Positions 16,320 to 26,045 are shown, counted from the stretch's first letter. The stretch is DNA of 36,776 nt from Candidatus Kuenenia stuttgartensis (GCA_945865325.1 CAMBFA010000016.1:1-36776), one strand, 5' to 3'. Translations and numbers: made by a program. Notes: generated from the letters alone by a model not told the origin.

Positions 16320-18635
16320 GTGCCCCCCGAGATCCGTTCCGCCGCGTCCCCGTCGGCACCGCTCTCGGCGTCCGCCATCGCGGGGCTGGCGCGGATCCGT
16401 GCGCTCATCGAGGCCGTACGGCAGCAGACGCGCCGCTGGATCTGGATCGAATCGTTGGCGCTGATCGGTGTGGCGGGGGCGGTGGTGTTTTTCGGCACGA
16501 TGGCCATCGATTGGGCGGTCGAGCCGCCGGCGTGGGTCCGCCTCCTGTGGGTTGCCCTGGTGCTGGCAGGGATGGTGGCGATGCTGTGGGGGAAGCTGTG
16601 GGGCCGGCTGGCGGTGCCGATGGGGGATGCCACCTTGGCGTCGCTCCTCGAGCGTGGGCACGACGGCTTCCGCGACAGCCTCTCGACCGCGGTGGAGCTC
16701 ACGACGGGCCCCGGCACGGAGGTCGATCTGGGGCTTCTCGAGCGGACGATCGACGAGGCGGTCGCGGTGGTCGACGACGTCGAGCCTGCCCGGCTCTTCC
16801 GCCGCCGTCGGCTCGTGGCCACGGCCCTGGCCGGGGGGCTGGCGGTGGCAAGCATCGCCGGCCTGGCATGGCTCCAGCCGGCGCTGGCCGACCAGTGGAC
16901 CCGGCGCATGATCCTCCTCGACGACACCCCGTGGCCGCGCCGCACCGGGCTCGAGGCGGAGGGGTTTCCCGCGGGGGTGCGGAAGGTGGCCCGCGGAGCC
17001 GACGTCGATCTCCGCGTCCGGGCCGATGCGACCCGGGAGGTGCCGGAAATTGTCGATCTGCGGACGAAGCCCTCCCGGGGCGGGCCCTGGCGGACGGAAC
17101 GGATGGGCATCCGCGGTGGGGTGACCGACGCAGCGCAGGCATTCGGCCATCTCCTCAAGGGGGTCAGCGAGGACCTCGACGTCGAGATCCGGGGGGGGGA
17201 TGCGCGGCTCCGCGGACTGCGGTTGATGGTGGTCGATGCTCCGGCGCTGTCGTCGCTGGAAGCCGTGGCCACGCTCCCCGGATATCTCGGCGGTGGAACC
17301 CGATTCCTCCCCCCATCCCGCGTCCTCCAGGTGCCGCGCGGTTCGAACGTAACGCTCCGCTTCCAGGCCACGAAGGCGCTTCGCGCAGCCACGGTCGTGG
17401 CCGTCGATGATGGAGCCGAGACGCCTCTGACAGAGACGATCGACGCGCCAAAAGGGGGAGCGGAATCGGCCGCGGACGGGAAAACGATCGCCGTCGAACT
17501 GGCGGCCGTCGACGGGGAACGGACGCTCGTGGCCCGGTTCACCGACACCGACGGCCTCGACAATCGCGAGCCGATCTCGGTGGTGGTCTCGGCCGTCCCG
17601 GACGAGGCGCCCCAGGTGGTGGTGAGGATGCGCGGCATCTCCACGGCCGTCACGCCGCAGGCACGGATCCCGCTGGTCGGGGTGTTGAGTGATGACCATG
17701 CCCTGGCCGATGCCACCGCCAGGGTCGTGGTCAAAGACGGGGCGACGGCCAGCCTGCCGGTGGCGCGGTTGAAGGCCGGGGTGCCGGTCGTCGAGCTCAC
17801 CGATGACGCGCCGGAGGTGGTTGAGCTCGAGCCGCTTGCGCTCGCACCGGGGGCCACCCTCTCGGTGCAGCTGGTGGCCCGCGACGGCTGCACGCTGGGG
17901 GGTGGCCCGAACGAAGGGACGAGCGACGCCTGGTCGCTCGACGTGGTCACGCCAGAGGCGCTCATGGCGATGCTCGAGGCCCGCGAAATCCTGTTAAGAC
18001 GCCGCTTCGAGAGTGTCGTCTCCGATCTCGCGCTGGCCCGGGAACGCCTCGCGGCGGGGTTGGAGGGGAGTGCCGTGGTGGGGAGCAAGGCAGGGGAGGG
18101 CGCCGGGGGAGGGGTCGGGGACCGGGGAGAGGAGCGGGGCGACGGCGTCGCGCCCGCCGCGGTCGGCGACGAGGGGGAGAGCCAGCCCGGGGATCCCGTG
18201 GTGGACGGTTGGCCGCTGGAATCAGGGCGGCTGGCCGAATCGGCCTCCCGCGCCGCTGGGGAGACTGGCGAGATCGCCCGGGATTTCCTCGCCATCCGGG
18301 GCGAGCTCGACAACAACCGGATGCTCACGGCGGAGCTCGAGGGGCGTTTGGTGGGGCAGATCGCCGCGCCGCTGGCGGCGATCGCCGCCGACGATCTTCC
18401 CGGGCTCGCCACAGCGGTGCGATCGGCCGCGGCAACCGACCGTGGGGCGATCATCGCCCGTGCCGATGTCGTCCTCGCCCGGATGCGGACCGTTCTGGAT
18501 AAGATGATGGAGTTGGAGTCTTACAACGAGGTGATCGAGCTCCTGCGAGGGGTGATCCGGACGCAGGAGGAGATCCGCTCGGAGACGCTCCGGCGTCAGC
18601 GACAGCGGGCCAAGGAGGCGTTGGAGCGACCATGA
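16320..18635 (+). CDS. DUF4175-like membrane protein (771 aa)
   Basis: Three predicted transmembrane helices (residues about 43-63, 72-92 and 164-184) are followed by a long extracytoplasmic part with Ig-like beta segments (RVLQVPRGSNVTLRFQA, LVARFTDTDGLDNREPISVVVS). A C-terminal helical region follows (REILLRRRFESVVSDLALARERLA to QRQRAKEAL). This plan, and the LDDTPWPRRTGLEAEG motif after the third helix, recalls DUF4175 proteins; the match is from memory. The linker at about 585-630 is Gly/Glu-rich. I chose the GTG at 16320 for the AGGAGAG 7 bases upstream. The ATG at 16230 would overlap the previous gene by 34 bases. It shares a 4-base overlap with the next gene. Confidence 0.75.
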   Translation: MPPEIRSAASPSAPLSASAIAGLARIRALIEAVRQQTRRWIWIESLALIGVAGAVVFFGTMAIDWAVEPPAWVRLLWVALVLAGMVAMLWGKLWGRLAVPMGDATLASLLERGHDGFRDSLSTAVELTTGPGTEVDLGLLERTIDEAVAVVDDVEPARLFRRRRLVATALAGGLAVASIAGLAWLQPALADQWTRRMILLDDTPWPRRTGLEAEGFPAGVRKVARGADVDLRVRADATREVPEIVDLRTKPSRGGPWRTERMGIRGGVTDAAQAFGHLLKGVSEDLDVEIRGGDARLRGLRLMVVDAPALSSLEAVATLPGYLGGGTRFLPPSRVLQVPRGSNVTLRFQATKALRAATVVAVDDGAETPLTETIDAPKGGAESAADGKTIAVELAAVDGERTLVARFTDTDGLDNREPISVVVSAVPDEAPQVVVRMRGISTAVTPQARIPLVGVLSDDHALADATARVVVKDGATASLPVARLKAGVPVVELTDDAPEVVELEPLALAPGATLSVQLVARDGCTLGGGPNEGTSDAWSLDVVTPEALMAMLEAREILLRRRFESVVSDLALARERLAAGLEGSAVVGSKAGEGAGGGVGDRGEERGDGVAPAAVGDEGESQPGDPVVDGWPLESGRLAESASRAAGETGEIARDFLAIRGELDNNRMLTAELEGRLVGQIAAPLAAIAADDLPGLATAVRSAAATDRGAIIARADVVLARMRTVLDKMMELESYNEVIELLRGVIRTQEEIRSETLRRQRQRAKEALERP

Positions 18636-20536
18636 CACCGAAGCCCGACTGCTGCGACATCGTCCGCGAGCCCGTGGCCGTCGCCCCATGCCGGCTCGGG
18701 GGCCCGGCCCCACGCCGGCTCGCGGCAAGCATCGGCGGCATGCTCCTCGCCTGCCTCCCGCTCGGGCCGGCGTTCCCCCAGGAGCCGGAGGCGCGGCGCG
18801 GCACCACGCCTCAGCCACAAAACGCCGCGTCGGGGGAGGATCCGGCCGCCCTCGCCGCCCGTGAGCAGCAGCTCCTCGCCCAATACCGCGAACTGGAAAA
18901 AACGTTTCTGCGGCTCGCCGATCTTCTTGCGGCGAGCGACCCGCGCCGGGCCGCGGTGCTGCGAAGCGTGTTCGAACAGGCGCGCGACCAGGAGGTCGGC
19001 GGGAGGCTCGACACGATCGTGCAGCTTCTCGAGAAGGGACAACTGCTGAAGGCAGGGACGACGCAAGCCTCGGCGATCGAGCAGCTCCGCGAGCTCCTCA
19101 CGCTCCTCGAGGCGGGAGACTCCGATCGTCACCTCGCCAACTCGAAGGAGGAAGTGAAGCAGTTCCTGGCACGCGTCTCGAAACTGATCGCCAAGCAACG
19201 GGACATCGAGGGATCGACCGAGGCGGGCGCGCGCGAGGCGCAGCTCCTCGACCGGCAAAATGCCCTCGCCGGGGAGACGTCCGATCTCTCCCGCGAGCTC
19301 GGCGGCTTTGCCAAGCGGATGGAGGTCCGCGACGCCGGCGGAGAGCCCGTCAAAGCAGGGAAAGAAGCCGAGGATGGCCCAAACGGGGACCCTGCCGAGG
19401 AAGGTGAGCCGGGCGCCCCGAAAGGGGAGAATCAGCCCCCCCAGGAAGGCCAACCAGCCGGCGAGAAGCCCGCAGGAAAACCGGGGGACCAGCCTTCTGA
19501 AGCCGACGGCGGGAAGCCGGGGGAAGGCGAGCCGCAGCCGGGGGAGGGAGAGCCCGCAGGGGAGGGAAAGCCCGATTCCGGAGAGGGAGAGAAAGGGGGC
19601 TCGACGAAGCCTTCGCAGGGGGGCGAGCCGGCCGAAGGAAAGGGGAGTGGTGACTCGCCCCAGGAGCCAAACGACGCCGGCCAGCAACCCGAGGGGGATG
19701 ACGAATCGTCGCGCGCAAAGCGCACCCAGAACAGGCTCGAAGCGGCGGCCGAGCGGATGCGCAGGGCGGAGGAGGGGATCGAGAAGGCCAAACGCCGCGA
19801 TGCCCGCCAGGAGCAGGAGAAGGCGATCGAGGAGCTCGAGACCGCCCGGGCGGAGCTTGAGGAGATCCTCCGGCAGATGCGCGAGCAGGAGGTCGAGCGG
19901 CTCCTGGTGCAACTCGAGACCCGCTTGCGCGCCATGCTCCGGGCCGAGAAGGCGGTCCTCGCCGCGGCCGAGAAGATCGCCGCCGAACCGACCGCCGGTC
20001 GGGAGCGCGAACGGGAATTGGAGGCCGCGCGACTCGGGCGCGAGCAGACGGCGATCGGTGCCGAGGCTGCCAAAGCCCTGACGCTCGTCCGCGACGATGG
20101 CTCGGCCGTGGCGATCCCAGAGGCGCTCGAACAGGTGCGTGACGACGCCACGCAGGCCGCCGCCCGGCTCGGCCGTGGGGATGTCGGGGGCACCACCCGG
20201 GGCATCGTCCAGGACATCGTCTCGAGCCTCGAAGAGATGGTGGCGGCGCTGGAGAAGGCGCAGCGGGAGGAACAGCAGCAGCAAAAGGGCTCCGCTGGCG
20301 GACGGCCCGCCGAACCGGGCGAGCAGCCCCTCGTCGACAAGCTCTCCGAGTTGAAGATGATCCGGTCGTTGCAGATGCGCGTGAACACGAGGACGCGGCG
20401 CTTCGCGCAGGTTCTCGGCGAGGGGGCCGAGCAGGCAGAGGAGCCCGAGCTCCTCGACGCCGTGCGGCGCCTCTCCGATCGGCAGCGGAAGATCGAACGG
20501 GCCGCCCATGACATCGTCACTGGTCTGACAGAATGA
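18632..20536 (+). CDS. Exported coiled-coil protein with long disordered linker (634 aa)
   Basis: Function unknown. A signal-like segment (LAASIGGMLLACLPLGPAF) near residues 30-50 is followed by an alpha-helical region (QQLLAQYRELEKTFLRLADLLAASDP onward). A disordered linker of about 115 residues (about 246-365) is built from repeated GEP, PGEG and PAG triplets with many Glu. A highly charged coiled coil follows (about 375-455, AEERMRRAEEGIEKAKRRDARQ), and then a third helical block ending in RRLSDRQRKIERAAHDIV. Such a layout suits a periplasmic spacer or tether. It overlaps the upstream gene by 4 bases (ATGA) and is 10 bases before the next, so translation is coupled. I see no catalytic motif. 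Confidence 0.75.
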   Translation: MTPKPDCCDIVREPVAVAPCRLGGPAPRRLAASIGGMLLACLPLGPAFPQEPEARRGTTPQPQNAASGEDPAALAAREQQLLAQYRELEKTFLRLADLLAASDPRRAAVLRSVFEQARDQEVGGRLDTIVQLLEKGQLLKAGTTQASAIEQLRELLTLLEAGDSDRHLANSKEEVKQFLARVSKLIAKQRDIEGSTEAGAREAQLLDRQNALAGETSDLSRELGGFAKRMEVRDAGGEPVKAGKEAEDGPNGDPAEEGEPGAPKGENQPPQEGQPAGEKPAGKPGDQPSEADGGKPGEGEPQPGEGEPAGEGKPDSGEGEKGGSTKPSQGGEPAEGKGSGDSPQEPNDAGQQPEGDDESSRAKRTQNRLEAAAERMRRAEEGIEKAKRRDARQEQEKAIEELETARAELEEILRQMREQEVERLLVQLETRLRAMLRAEKAVLAAAEKIAAEPTAGRERERELEAARLGREQTAIGAEAAKALTLVRDDGSAVAIPEALEQVRDDATQAAARLGRGDVGGTTRGIVQDIVSSLEEMVAALEKAQREEQQQQKGSAGGRPAEPGEQPLVDKLSELKMIRSLQMRVNTRTRRFAQVLGEGAEQAEEPELLDAVRRLSDRQRKIERAAHDIVTGLTE

Positions 20537-20546
20537 GGAACGAGCT

Positions 20547-21689
20547 ATGAACCATGTCACCACGACGGCGGTCCCGTTCCGCGGGTGTTTCCGGCAGTGG
20601 CCGGTAGCTCTGACGCAGGCCGTGATGGCCCTTGTCATGCCGGCGGCAGCCGCGGCCGACCTCACCCCCCACGCGCTCGCCACGGCGCCGGACGGGGGCG
20701 AGGGATCGGAGCTCGCCAAGCCCGCAAGCTGGCGGATCCCCACGCACGACGAGGTCGAGCAAGCGATCGTCGCTTGGATGGAACGCGCGGGCCTCCCGCC
20801 GGACAAGCGCGTTGCGGCGCTCGCTCTGTGGGGGGAGCGGGGGGCCGATCCCGCCTTCGACCGGCTCGATGTCGTCATGGCGACGGTCGCCGAAGTCGAC
20901 CCGCGCTGTCTCCCGGTCTTGGCTGTCGTGCCGGCCACGCCCGGCGTGCCGCCGGTGACGGCCGCAGCCCTCCCCGATTGGGTCGGGGAGGAGGGCACCG
21001 ATGACTTCGAACGCGAAGTCGTCAGGCTCTGGCTGGGACGCGAGCTTGTCCGCCAGGAACGATTCGACGACGGCCTCTCGCTCCTCGCCGGGCTCGATCC
21101 GGCGCAGGTCGTCGATCCAGCCTCGCTCCTCTTCCACAGCGCCGCCTGTCAGCATTGGTTGCTGCGGACTGACGACTGCATCACGACGCTCGAGCGGCTG
21201 CTCGAACGCGCGGCGGAGATTCCGGTGCGCTACGAGCGCGTGGCGCGGCTGCTGCGTGCCGACATGACCGGGCTCGAAGACGAATCGCTCGACCACATTG
21301 CCCGACGGATGCGCGACATCACGCGCCGGCTCGGCCAGGGGCGAGCCGGTCCGGTCACCCGACAGGTTCAGGATGGCGTCATCGAGTCGCTCGACAAACT
21401 GATCGCGGCGATCGAGGAGAAGCAAAATCAGCAGTCCGGCGGTGGCGGCGCGCCCGGCGGGGGCAATTCGGGCAACGGCAAGCCGATGGATGACAGCCGG
21501 ATCGCCGGAGGGCAGGGCGCCGGCGAGGTGACGCGCCGCGATCTCGGCGCGGGGGAAGGCTGGGGCAACCTGCCGCCCCACGAACGGGAGCAGGCCCTGC
21601 AGCAGATCGGCCGTGAGTTCCCCGCCCACTACCGGGAAGCGATCGAACAATACTTCAAACGACTGGCCGCCGGCGAGTCGTCGCCATGA
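20547..21689 (+). CDS. Exported protein of unknown function (380 aa)
   Basis: Not recognised as a named family. A signal peptide covers about residues 18-38 (VALTQAVMALVMPAAAAAD). A helical, TPR-like body follows (FEREVVRLWLGRELVRQERFDDGLSLLAGLDP; DDCITTLERLLERAAEIPV). After it come VIESLDKLIAAIEEKQNQ, a Gly/Asn linker (GGGGAPGGGNSGNG) and a C-terminal conserved-looking end, NLPPHEREQALQQIGREFPAHYREAIEQYFKRLA. This closing motif occurs, as I recall, in many planctomycete proteins located beside MoxR clusters. The start follows GAGGAACGAGCT. The next gene's likely start is 57 bases on, or overlaps by 4 if the earlier ATG is used. Confidence 0.75.
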   Translation: MNHVTTTAVPFRGCFRQWPVALTQAVMALVMPAAAAADLTPHALATAPDGGEGSELAKPASWRIPTHDEVEQAIVAWMERAGLPPDKRVAALALWGERGADPAFDRLDVVMATVAEVDPRCLPVLAVVPATPGVPPVTAAALPDWVGEEGTDDFEREVVRLWLGRELVRQERFDDGLSLLAGLDPAQVVDPASLLFHSAACQHWLLRTDDCITTLERLLERAAEIPVRYERVARLLRADMTGLEDESLDHIARRMRDITRRLGQGRAGPVTRQVQDGVIESLDKLIAAIEEKQNQQSGGGGAPGGGNSGNGKPMDDSRIAGGQGAGEVTRRDLGAGEGWGNLPPHEREQALQQIGREFPAHYREAIEQYFKRLAAGESSP

Positions 21690-21745
21690 TCGGCGCACGC
21701 CGAGCACCGGGGGAGGCTCCCCGTCGTCGAACTGAGGCACCATTG

Positions 21746-23020
21746 ATGCGAGCACCCATCCCGACGCCAGTCCCCCCTGCGCGCGGGCGTATTCGGCGGC
21801 TGCGCTCGCTTTTCACCTTCCTCTCGATCTGGTGGGGACTCTCCGCCGGTGGCACACTCGCCCACGCCGCCGAGCCTCCGTCGCTCCGCATCGAATCGAC
21901 CGAGGCCGGGGTTTCGTCGGGGACGCTCGTCGCCCTCGACGGGGCGGGGCTGAAGATCGACGTTGCCGGCCAACAGCGCGTCGTGCCGATCGACACCCTC
22001 CGTTTGGTGGAGCGGGAAGGGGAGGTTGGGCAGGGAGTGGGGCGCTGCCGAATCGGCCTTGTCGACGGATCATGGATCGAAGCGGAGGAGATCGCCTGGG
22101 AAGGGAGCGTCGTCACCCTCACCCGGCCGGACGGCCGGGGGGAGATCCCGGTGGCAAAGGTCCGCAGTGTTGCCTGGAGACAGGCCGATGACGCCACGGC
22201 GGTCCCCGGCGCGGCCTGGCTGGTAGCGCTCCCCGAAACGATCGAAAGCGATCTTCTCGTGGTCGGCTCCGCCTCCGGCCACGAGTTCGTCGAATGCGCC
22301 ATCAAGTCGATCGGCACCGACACGATCACGGTCGTCCTCGACGAGGAGACGATCCCCGTCAAGCGGTCGAAGGTCATCGGCATCCACTGGCTGCGCGGTG
22401 AACCGACCGCGGCGAAGGGGGGCACCGGGAAGTCGGCGGCGGCCGTGGCTGTCGATCTCGTCGGAGGAGCCGTGCGGGCCCGCCGGATCGAGTGGACCCC
22501 GGAAAAGCTCCTCCTCGATGGCGATGTCAGCCTGCCCGGCGACGCCGTCGTTCGCCTCGATTGGGCCGCGGGACGGACGATGTCGCTGGTCGGGGTGGCG
22601 CCGGAGCGGCTCGAAGTCGAGCCGTGGTTTGGTGACCTCGGACGGATCCCCGGACTGGCCTCGTTCTTCGCCCCGCGGAGTGTGGTGGCGGAGGGCGGAG
22701 TCCCCCGCCCCGGCCTCGTCATCCGCCCCCGCACGGCGGTTGTCTGGCGCCTGCCGCCGGAGGCACGTCGCTTCCGGACGTCGATCGCCCCGGCCGGCGG
22801 GGCCCGCGCCGCGGGGATCTCCGAGGTCCTCGTCACGGTCGACGATCGAGAGGTCTTCCGCCGGCAGATCGACGCAGCCGCGGTCGACCCGGTGGCGGAG
22901 GGGATCCCGATCGAGGTCGACGTGGCTGGTGGACGTCGATTGGGGGTTACGGTCAGTTTTGTCAGCGCGTCCGATTCCGGTTGCCCGGTCCGATTCACCT
23001 CTCCGGTTGTTGAGCAATGA
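21746..23020 (+). CDS. Exported protein with C-terminal NPCBM-like domain (424 aa)
   Basis: Signal peptide at about residues 20-40 (LRSLFTFLSIWWGLSAGGTLAHAAE). Two or three short beta-repeats follow, of the type SGTLVALDGAGLKI...VPIDTLRLVER and SWIEAEEIAWEG...IPVAKVRSVAWR, which resemble SH3-like or 'W/R-R' strands. The C-terminal 125 residues (VVWRLPPEARRFRTSIAP, GISEVLVTVDDREVFRRQID, GGRRLGVTVSF) have the strand order of an NPCBM/NEW2 carbohydrate-binding module, so envelope glycan binding is a reasonable guess. The start at 21746 has GAGG 8 bases upstream. An ATG at 21686, overlapping the previous stop, is the alternative and adds 20 residues. Confidence 0.7.
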   Translation: MRAPIPTPVPPARGRIRRLRSLFTFLSIWWGLSAGGTLAHAAEPPSLRIESTEAGVSSGTLVALDGAGLKIDVAGQQRVVPIDTLRLVEREGEVGQGVGRCRIGLVDGSWIEAEEIAWEGSVVTLTRPDGRGEIPVAKVRSVAWRQADDATAVPGAAWLVALPETIESDLLVVGSASGHEFVECAIKSIGTDTITVVLDEETIPVKRSKVIGIHWLRGEPTAAKGGTGKSAAAVAVDLVGGAVRARRIEWTPEKLLLDGDVSLPGDAVVRLDWAAGRTMSLVGVAPERLEVEPWFGDLGRIPGLASFFAPRSVVAEGGVPRPGLVIRPRTAVVWRLPPEARRFRTSIAPAGGARAAGISEVLVTVDDREVFRRQIDAAAVDPVAEGIPIEVDVAGGRRLGVTVSFVSASDSGCPVRFTSPVVEQ

Positions 23021-24945
23021 GTCTCTCGTTCCATCGTCGCTTCACCGCTTCACGGTGCCCGGGCTGTCTGTGGAGAAAGTCGCCCCTCGCGATGCGCGGT
23101 GTCCTCCTTCTCAACGCCATCTTCCTCGCCACCTTTCTCGCCGCCGGTAACGCGGCGGCCACGGACGTCGCTGCAGCGGTGCGCGCCGCGGAACAGGAGC
23201 GGATCGAGGCGATTGCCCGTGCCTCCCAAGCGGCGGTGGCGATCTTCGCCGGTGAGGCGGGGGGGGGCTCGGGGGTCCTCGTTAGCGCGGATGGCTACGC
23301 GCTCACGAACTTCCACGTCGTCCAACCCGCCGGCGTGGCGATGAAGTGCGGCCTCTCGGATGGAAAGCTCTACGACGCCGTCCTCGTCGGCCTCGATCCG
23401 ACCGGCGACGTGGCCCTGATCAAGCTCGTCGGTCGCGACGATTTCCCCTTTGCCGAGCTCGCCGACAGCGATCTGGTCGAGGTGGGAGACTTCTGCTTCG
23501 CGGCGGGCAATCCCTTCCTCCTCGCCACCGACTTCCGCCCGTCGATCAGCGCCGGGATCGTCTCCGGGACACGGCGCTACCAATTCCCGGCCGGCACGAT
23601 CCTCGAGTACGCCGACTGTCTCCAGGTCGATGCGGCCATCAATCCCGGCAATTCGGGGGGCGGCCTGTTCGACGCGGAGGGGCGGGTGATCGGGGTCAAC
23701 GGGCGGGCCTCGTTCGAGAAGCGGGGCCGGGTGAACGTCGGTGTCGGCTACGCGATCTCGTCGAACCAACTCCGCCAGTTCCTCGGCTGCCTGAAAGGGG
23801 GACGCCTCGTCGATCATGCCACCCTCGGGGCGACGGTCGCCAGCGCCGACGACGGACGGGTCGTCGTCTCCGACATTCTCGAATCGTCCGACGCCTACCG
23901 CCGTGGGCTGCGGTATGACGACGAGGTGGTGTCGATGGCCGGCCGCCCCGTGCGGACGGTCAACGCCCTGAAGAATATCCTCGGCACGCTTCCGGCCGGG
24001 TGGCGCGTGCCGTTGGTCTACCGGCGCTCGGGCCGCCGCCAGGAGATCCTCGTCCGTCTCGCCGCTCTCCACACCTCCGGCGAGCTGGCCAAGATCGTCG
24101 CCGGCGGTGCCGAGCCCGAAGCGCCGCCCGATGGGCCGCCGGGGAATCCGGATCCGGATCCGCAGCGCCGTGGCCGCCCCGGTGATCCGGCGCCGCACGG
24201 AGCGGGGAAAAAGCCCGAGGTCGTGCTCCCCCCCGCGCTCGTCGGGCTCTACGAGCCCCGCAACGGCTTCACGAACTTTCATTTCAACACCCTCGAGCGC
24301 GACCGGGTGGGGCGGCAGATGGCGGCCCGCCAGCCGCTTCCCGCCGGCGATGCCATTTGGGTGATGTCGGGGCGGCTCGAGAAGGGGCAGCCCTTCAGAA
24401 TCGAGCTCTCTGATCGGCGCGCGACGATCGATCTGCCGACGGGGACGAGCTCCATCGATGCCACCGGGGAACTCGACGCCACGCCGGCGCCCCCCGGGAG
24501 TGGAGGGCTGCTGGCGGCGCTCGTCCTCTGGCGGCGTCTCCTCCGCGAGGGGGCCGCGAGCCTGGGCAGAACCACCTACTGGGGAACCGTGCCCCACTGG
24601 AGCGCCGCCGCGGCGGGCAACGGATCGGAGTCGACCGCCGCGCCGGGCACGCCCGGGGGCGCGCGGCTTGTCGATGTCCTCGAGACGGCGGCATCCTCCG
24701 TGGAGGGGCGGTTCCTCGTCGCCGATGACGGGTTCATTCTCGGCGTTGATCTCTGGCCAACCCCCGACGCCGACCCGTGCGAAGTTCGCTTCAGCCCCGG
24801 GAGCGGATGGCCGGAGACGATGGAGGTTCGCCATGGCGACGAGGTGTTCGATCGATTCCGCATCGAGCGGATCGACGTCGAGGCGCCGGCCGGTGACGGG
24901 CAGGACGATGGCGCTGAAGGTCCGGCCGACGGAGGGACGACATGA
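23017..24945 (+). CDS. HtrA/DegP-like serine protease with PDZ and C-terminal extension (642 aa)
   Basis: A trypsin-fold protease of the DegP/HtrA class. All three catalytic residues are visible: His100 in ALTNFHVVQ, Asp131 in DPTGDVALIKL and Ser213 in NPGNSGGGLFD. A PDZ-like domain follows (LESSDAYRRGLRYDDEVVSMAGRPV, about residues 285-350). After a Pro/Asp-rich linker there is an extra domain of about 230 residues (YEPRNGFTNFHFNTLERDRVGRQM onward) not found in DegP; I do not recognise it. A signal peptide (VLLLNAIFLATFLAAGNAAA) sits at residues 28-48. The ATG at 23092 gives a cleaner signal peptide, while 23017 overlaps the previous stop (ATGA). It is the only active-looking protease of the three in this operon. 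Confidence 0.88.
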   Translation: MSLSFHRRFTASRCPGCLWRKSPLAMRGVLLLNAIFLATFLAAGNAAATDVAAAVRAAEQERIEAIARASQAAVAIFAGEAGGGSGVLVSADGYALTNFHVVQPAGVAMKCGLSDGKLYDAVLVGLDPTGDVALIKLVGRDDFPFAELADSDLVEVGDFCFAAGNPFLLATDFRPSISAGIVSGTRRYQFPAGTILEYADCLQVDAAINPGNSGGGLFDAEGRVIGVNGRASFEKRGRVNVGVGYAISSNQLRQFLGCLKGGRLVDHATLGATVASADDGRVVVSDILESSDAYRRGLRYDDEVVSMAGRPVRTVNALKNILGTLPAGWRVPLVYRRSGRRQEILVRLAALHTSGELAKIVAGGAEPEAPPDGPPGNPDPDPQRRGRPGDPAPHGAGKKPEVVLPPALVGLYEPRNGFTNFHFNTLERDRVGRQMAARQPLPAGDAIWVMSGRLEKGQPFRIELSDRRATIDLPTGTSSIDATGELDATPAPPGSGGLLAALVLWRRLLREGAASLGRTTYWGTVPHWSAAAAGNGSESTAAPGTPGGARLVDVLETAASSVEGRFLVADDGFILGVDLWPTPDADPCEVRFSPGSGWPETMEVRHGDEVFDRFRIERIDVEAPAGDGQDDGAEGPADGGTT

Positions 24946-26045
24946 ACAGCTGCCCGACGCGTGGGATGACCGTGGTGCGCGGATGGATGGTCGTCGTCGT
25001 TGCGCTCCTGGGGGGCGCAGAGGGGTGGGGGGGCGCGGAGGCGTGGGGGGCGTCGCCGGAGGAGACGATCGCCGGGGCCGCGCGCCGCGTGGTGAAGCTC
25101 TACGGGGCCGGGGGGGTGCGCGGCCTCGAGGCGTACCAGACAGGAATCCTCGTCAGTCCGGGTGGACACATCGTCACGGTGCTGAGCACCGTGCTCGATT
25201 CCGATTCGATCGATTGCGTGCTCGACGACGGTCGACGGTATTCGGCGACGCTGCTCGGCGCCGATCCGCGCCGCGAACTGGCGGTGCTGTCGATCGCCGG
25301 GGAGGATTTCCCCTGCTACGAACTTCCTCCGCCGGACCAGCTCCCCACCGACCCGGCCGGGGCGCTTAAGCCGGTGGCTCGCGTCGCGCCGGGGGGCCGG
25401 GTGTTCGCCCTCTCGAATCTGTTCGGCGTGGCCGTCGGCGACGAGCGCGTAAGCGCCCAGCACGGCGTCGTATCGGCCGTCGTTCCCCTCGAGGCCCGGC
25501 GCGGGGCGCACGAGGCCCCGTACCGCGGCGACGTCTACATCCTCGACTGCACGACGAGCAATCCCGGCTCCGCCGGAGGCGCCCTCGTCGATTGGCGGGG
25601 TCGATTGGTCGGCATGCTCGGAAAGGAATTGCGCTCCACCGCGACCGGCGTGTGGCTCAACTACGCGCTGCCGATCGACGAGGTGGCCCGTGGCTACCGC
25701 GGCGTCCTCGGCGCCGGGCCCGACGCCGAGGCAGCGTCCCCCGACCCCGACGCGCTCCCCTACGACGTCGCCCTCCTCGGCGTCGTCCTCGTCTCCGACC
25801 TCCTCGATAAGACGCCGCCGTTCGTGGAGAGCATCCGTGATGGATCGGTGGCCGCCGGGGCCGGTTTGCGTCCCGACGATCTCCTCGTCGCGGTCAACGG
25901 TCGTTCCGTTGCCTCCCGGTCGGCTGTGCAACAACGGCTGGCCGCCCTCGCTGACGGCGATCCGGTCCGGTTGACCGTGATCCGGGATGGCGGCATCGTC
26001 GAATGTGACCTCGGGACGAAGCCGCTGGCCGGCAGGAGACCATAG
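24942..26045 (+). CDS. Catalytically dead HtrA-like protein with PDZ (367 aa)
   Basis: This is a paralogue of the preceding protease. It has the same trypsin-like scaffold, but all three triad positions are changed. The catalytic His position is Ser82 (GHIVTVLSTVL), Asp is Glu112 (PRRELAVLSI), and Ser is Ala211 (NPGSAGGALVD). A PDZ domain follows (VESIRDGSVAAGAGLRPDDLLVAVNGRSV). Signal peptide: WMVVVVALLGGAEGWGGAEA. Loss of every catalytic residue with the rest conserved implies a binding or regulatory role rather than a broken gene. The start overlaps the previous stop by 4 bases. AGGAG before the next gene shows the operon continues. Confidence 0.85.
   Translation: MNSCPTRGMTVVRGWMVVVVALLGGAEGWGGAEAWGASPEETIAGAARRVVKLYGAGGVRGLEAYQTGILVSPGGHIVTVLSTVLDSDSIDCVLDDGRRYSATLLGADPRRELAVLSIAGEDFPCYELPPPDQLPTDPAGALKPVARVAPGGRVFALSNLFGVAVGDERVSAQHGVVSAVVPLEARRGAHEAPYRGDVYILDCTTSNPGSAGGALVDWRGRLVGMLGKELRSTATGVWLNYALPIDEVARGYRGVLGAGPDAEAASPDPDALPYDVALLGVVLVSDLLDKTPPFVESIRDGSVAAGAGLRPDDLLVAVNGRSVASRSAVQQRLAALADGDPVRLTVIRDGGIVECDLGTKPLAGRRP

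Noticed and set aside
15729-18454. Two long open frames of 656 and 756 codons on the - strand
   Set aside because: Both are antisense to the DUF4175-like and VWA genes, Arg/Ser/Pro-rich and without domains. The + strand frames have clear membrane and VWA motifs.
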